This document shows, piece by piece, positions 6,049 through 7,752 of a stretch of DNA of 7,752 nucleotides (its first letter is position 1; every line of letters begins with the position of its first letter). The notes beneath the pieces were generated by a model, which worked only from the letters and a program-made list of their open reading frames with translations, was not told the origin of the DNA and did no database searches. Source of the stretch: an uncultured Veillonella sp. (GTDB lineage: Bacteria; Bacillota_C; Negativicutes; Veillonellales; Veillonellaceae); contig CAAFRK010000089.1 of the NCBI GenBank assembly GCA_900765235.1, forward strand, positions 1 through 7,752. The letters are read 5' to 3'. Position numbers and translations under genes: made by a program.

Positions 6049-6327
6049 ATGAAAGAAATCTTAGGTTTCCACTTAAACGGTTGCCCTTATTGTGCAAATG
6101 CATTCCGTGCTATCGATGAACTTGTTGCAGAAAACCCTGCATATGCAGACATTCATATCAACTGGGTTGAAGATCAAGACGCTCATGAGCTCTTCAAAAC
6201 TCACCCTTATGAGTACTATCCAAACTTATGGTTCGACCTCGACAAACAATATGAGGCTCAACCTGGTGAAAGCTATGACCAAACAAAAGCATTAATTAAA
6301 GCTGTATTGGACAAAGCAATCGCATAA
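6049..6327 (+). CDS. Small glutaredoxin-like protein
   Basis: A 92-residue thioredoxin-fold protein expected to reduce disulfides or glutathionylated/thiolated proteins in the cytoplasm. The classic dithiol motif CPYC is at residues 12-15, right after the first strand as in glutaredoxins. YYPNLW at 56-61 supplies the cis-proline (P58) that faces the active site, but it replaces the usual TVP. The usual GG motif before the last helix is replaced by QPGES. These differences suggest a non-standard reductant or partner. I use the ATG at 6049 with AAAGGA (6033-6038); the frame also contains a TTG at 6025 that would add eight residues, but it would displace the ribosome binding site into the coding region. 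It is divergent from ilvB and ends in the terminator at 6359-6392. Confidence 0.88.
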   Translation: MKEILGFHLNGCPYCANAFRAIDELVAENPAYADIHINWVEDQDAHELFKTHPYEYYPNLWFDLDKQYEAQPGESYDQTKALIKAVLDKAIA

Positions 6328-6358
6328 GATTATTACATGAAAACGTGATAAAACCATT

Positions 6359-6392
6359 AAAAAAGAGGCTAGCATGGCTAGCCTCTTTTTTT
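6359..6392. terminator. Bidirectional terminator between glutaredoxin and ygbA
   Basis: A 15-base perfect stem, with core GAGGCTAGC (6365-6373) and GCTAGCCTC (6377-6385) extended by A/T pairs, closes on the three-base loop ATG. Runs of T follow on plus and, through the A run, on minus. It serves both convergent genes. The stop codon of ygbA (6380-6378, TAG) lies inside the stem. Confidence 0.95.
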
Positions 6393-6707
6393 GTCTTTCC
6401 ATTCAAGATACATATGTCTAATGACTTGGATCGGTGATACAAATAACATCCTTGGCCCACCATAACGCATAATTTCACGGATTTTTTCACGATATGTAGG
6501 TTCATAGCAATGGGTTTTACATACACTACAGAATGTTTTAGTTTCCATATGCGGACATGCATCAATGCGATGCTCTGCATATTCCCAAACCTTTTCGCAA
6601 TCCTCACATAACTGCCCCTTAGAAGTATGGTGCTTATTATGACAATAGATGCCAATAATTTGGTACATAGTTTTTAATTCTAACTTACGTTTTTCATCAA
6701 CTGTCAT
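6378..6707 (-). CDS. ygbA: YgbA-family (nitrous-oxide-stimulated promoter family) cysteine-rich protein
   Basis: A 109-residue protein that I recognise as the YgbA family, whose E. coli member is under the nitric-oxide-sensing repressor NsrR and is linked to recovery from nitrosative stress. Seven cysteines (22, 34, 37, 51, 60, 63, 67) are arranged as in the family, including CEDC (34-37) and CSVC followed by CYEP (60-70), which suggests a metal or Fe-S/zinc site. The REKIREIMRYGGPRML block (73-88) is the strongest family signature. Its biochemical activity is not established. GGAGGGG precedes the ATG at 6707 and overlaps the stop of the methyltransferase gene (6717), nine bases away, so the two are translationally coupled. 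No NsrR-like site is evident. The gene ends inside the bidirectional terminator. Confidence 0.85.
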   Translation of the reverse strand: MTVDEKRKLELKTMYQIIGIYCHNKHHTSKGQLCEDCEKVWEYAEHRIDACPHMETKTFCSVCKTHCYEPTYREKIREIMRYGGPRMLFVSPIQVIRHMYLEWKDKKRG

Positions 6708-6716
6708 ACTCCCCTC

Positions 6717-7532
6717 CTATTTCACAGACCAAGATACCCACGCCACTTTATCAACCGTTTTATTATGAATTTCTCCATTAATGGCTAATGGTTCAATGAG
6801 ATTTCTAATTTCTACTTTCATATCTTCTATATCGCCCCATGTATTATTATGAAGTCGCATAGCAAAGTAATTCACCGCTTTATCAATGCTCATAACCTCT
6901 GTTTCAGGAACCGTCTTATACGTCACTTTTACATTATGACCTATCTCATGAATAGCATCTAAGCACTCTTTCATCTTGCCATCCCAAGGGAAGGAATCGC
7001 GACCAAAGAAATGTTCAGACAGCATATCTACCGTCTCATCGCTGCGTTCACTAAAAGCAATCCACAAGCATTTGTCCTTACTTGCTTCATGCATAGCTCG
7101 AATATTTTCAACATCAAACATGATAGGACAGAAGATACTATATGCTAAATCAAAGGCTTTATCCCATGTTAGTTCACGGCGAGTTTCATCGGACCAAGGG
7201 GCAACATACAAACTGAGATCTAAACCTTCTGCCTCTGCCAATTGTTTAGCCCCACGAATCATGCCATCAGACAAGTCTATGCCCGTTGCCTTATATCCTT
7301 CACGTGCTAAGCCAAGTGCATAATCACAAACACCGCACCCTACATCTAGCGTACGACCGCCTTTAGGAGGCAAAAGTTCTTCGTCCTTCAGGAAGGATAA
7401 AAACTCTATAACCTGCGCCTTACGATCTTCTCGATTATGCATTTCTACAAAATAATTAGACCGATTATTCCACGCATCTTGCTCATCGCGCCACACTTCG
7501 TTGACTGTGAGCTCTTGTATTGTATTTGTCAT
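6717..7532 (-). CDS. Class I SAM-dependent methyltransferase
   Basis: A 271-residue Rossmann-fold methyltransferase. Motif I is LDVGCGVCDYALGLA at residues 62-76, with the acidic residue that binds the SAM ribose at D86 in ATGIDLSDGMI (82-92). FDLAYSIFCPIMF (127-139) corresponds to the strand-4 region that normally borders the active site. The N-terminal ~40 residues are rich in charged and aromatic residues (WRDEQDAWNNRSNYF). Residues 165-271 form a less familiar C-terminal part that probably determines the substrate, which I cannot name. AGAGGAGATAG lies right before the ATG at 7532. Its stop overlaps the ribosome binding site of ygbA, so the two form a tight operon; this hints at a shared stress or metal role but does not prove it. 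Confidence 0.9.
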   Translation of the reverse strand: MTNTIQELTVNEVWRDEQDAWNNRSNYFVEMHNREDRKAQVIEFLSFLKDEELLPPKGGRTLDVGCGVCDYALGLAREGYKATGIDLSDGMIRGAKQLAEAEGLDLSLYVAPWSDETRRELTWDKAFDLAYSIFCPIMFDVENIRAMHEASKDKCLWIAFSERSDETVDMLSEHFFGRDSFPWDGKMKECLDAIHEIGHNVKVTYKTVPETEVMSIDKAVNYFAMRLHNNTWGDIEDMKVEIRNLIEPLAINGEIHNKTVDKVAWVSWSVK

Positions 7533-7583
7533 TCTATCTCCTCTGTATCACTACAGCAAAATTATGTATTGATACAATTTAGT

Positions 7584-7612
7584 ACTATATTAATCTTAAT
7601 TAGATAATCTAT
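7584..7612 (-). promoter_or_regulatory. Weak candidate methyltransferase promoter with a palindrome at -35
   Basis: On the minus strand TATAGT (7589-7584) is a fair -10, and TAGATT 17 bases upstream is a poor -35. The -35 region overlaps the perfect odd palindrome TAGATAATCTA (7601-7611), which could be an activator or repressor site. The leader to the ATG at 7532 would be about 45 bases. Confidence 0.35.
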
Positions 7613-7625
7613 ATATTATTCATCA

Positions 7626-7677
7626 TGTCCTATATGCCTAGTGTTCCCGCTAGGATGTTCAGATTTTCACAAGGACA
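7626..7677. other. Nested inverted repeats upstream of the methyltransferase
   Basis: Outer arms TGTCCT (7626-7631) and AGGACA (7672-7677) enclose inner arms CCTAG (7637-7641) and CTAGG (7650-7654). On the plus strand the inner stem can grow by a G-T and a G-C pair to a four-base loop. No T-run follows on either strand. It may be a structured leader RNA, the end of an upstream transcript, or a protein-binding site. I do not recognise a known riboswitch class in it. Confidence 0.35.
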
Positions 7678-7752
7678 CTCTTATTGTACATCATTCTCAA
7701 AATAAAATGTGTTACTCAAATCACATTCACTTATTATTTCCATACTATTAAA

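Noticed and set aside
5856..6050. 65-codon N-terminal extension of IlvB
   Set aside because: The extension has no family similarity, crosses the glutaredoxin promoter and palindrome, and the ATG at 5855 has an ideal ribosome binding site.
6092..6295. Second plus-strand frame overlapping the glutaredoxin
   Set aside because: Shadow frame of the CPYC-containing glutaredoxin; composition is not protein-like.
6296..6655. 119-codon minus-strand frame overlapping ygbA
   Set aside because: It overlaps the cysteine-rich YgbA frame in another phase, lacks a ribosome binding site and runs into the glutaredoxin gene.
6976..7323. 115-codon plus-strand frame
   Set aside because: Antisense to the methyltransferase and without a recognisable domain.
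7543..7556. Inverted repeat CTGTA-TCAC-TACAG overlapping the methyltransferase ribosome binding site
   Set aside because: Only five base pairs around a four-base loop, so chance is likely; the ribosome binding site is only partly covered.
7680..7752. Minus-strand frame open from the right edge, 23 codons ending in TAA at 7682-7680
   Set aside because: It could be the tail of an upstream gene, but it is too short to judge and an open frame of this length is expected by chance in AT-rich DNA.

Overview
The window looks like a chromosomal stretch from an AT-rich, low-GC bacterium of the Firmicutes/Negativicutes type, most likely Veillonella or a close relative. That assignment rests on gene style (strong AGGAGG-type ribosome binding sites, TTGAAT/TATAAT promoters, protein similarity judged by eye); no database search was possible. 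There is no sign of a phage, insertion sequence, CRISPR array, tRNA or rRNA. It is ordinary metabolic and stress housekeeping with some unusual regulatory DNA between the genes.

Layout, left to right. Positions 1-607 (minus) hold the N-terminal half of an M20-family amidohydrolase with a textbook promoter at 679-707. A 344-base gap follows, containing that promoter, three TTTATACA repeats and a terminator. Then come, all on the minus strand: a membrane-anchored metallophosphoesterase of the purple-acid-phosphatase-like type (952-2274), an unrecognised 154-residue protein with a TTG start (2361-2825), a beta-carbonic anhydrase (2857-3444), and the acetolactate synthase pair ilvN (3607-4119) and ilvB (4128-5855). 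A small glutaredoxin (6049-6327) is the only gene on the plus strand. It is divergent from ilvB and convergent on a two-gene minus-strand operon: a SAM-dependent methyltransferase (6717-7532) followed by a YgbA-family, nitric-oxide-response-type cysteine-rich protein (6378-6707). The last 220 bases hold no supported gene but contain a nested inverted-repeat structure.

How the parts work together. ilvB and ilvN are translationally coupled and make the two subunits of the first common enzyme of branched-chain amino-acid synthesis. The carbonic anhydrase could supply bicarbonate or manage CO2; its mRNA leader carries a terminator-like hairpin directly in front of the ribosome binding site, so its expression probably depends on read-through or attenuation. 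The unknown protein follows the carbonic anhydrase by 31 bases and probably shares its transcript. The glutaredoxin and the YgbA-like protein both suggest thiol or nitrosative stress, and they share one bidirectional terminator whose stem includes the ygbA stop codon.

No clearly new multi-gene system is visible. The best candidates for something undescribed are regulatory: the carbonic anhydrase leader (3459-3521), the long palindrome at the start of the glutaredoxin transcript (5950-5988), the tandem-hexamer promoter spacer before the phosphoesterase (2319-2349), and the nested structure upstream of the methyltransferase (7626-7677).
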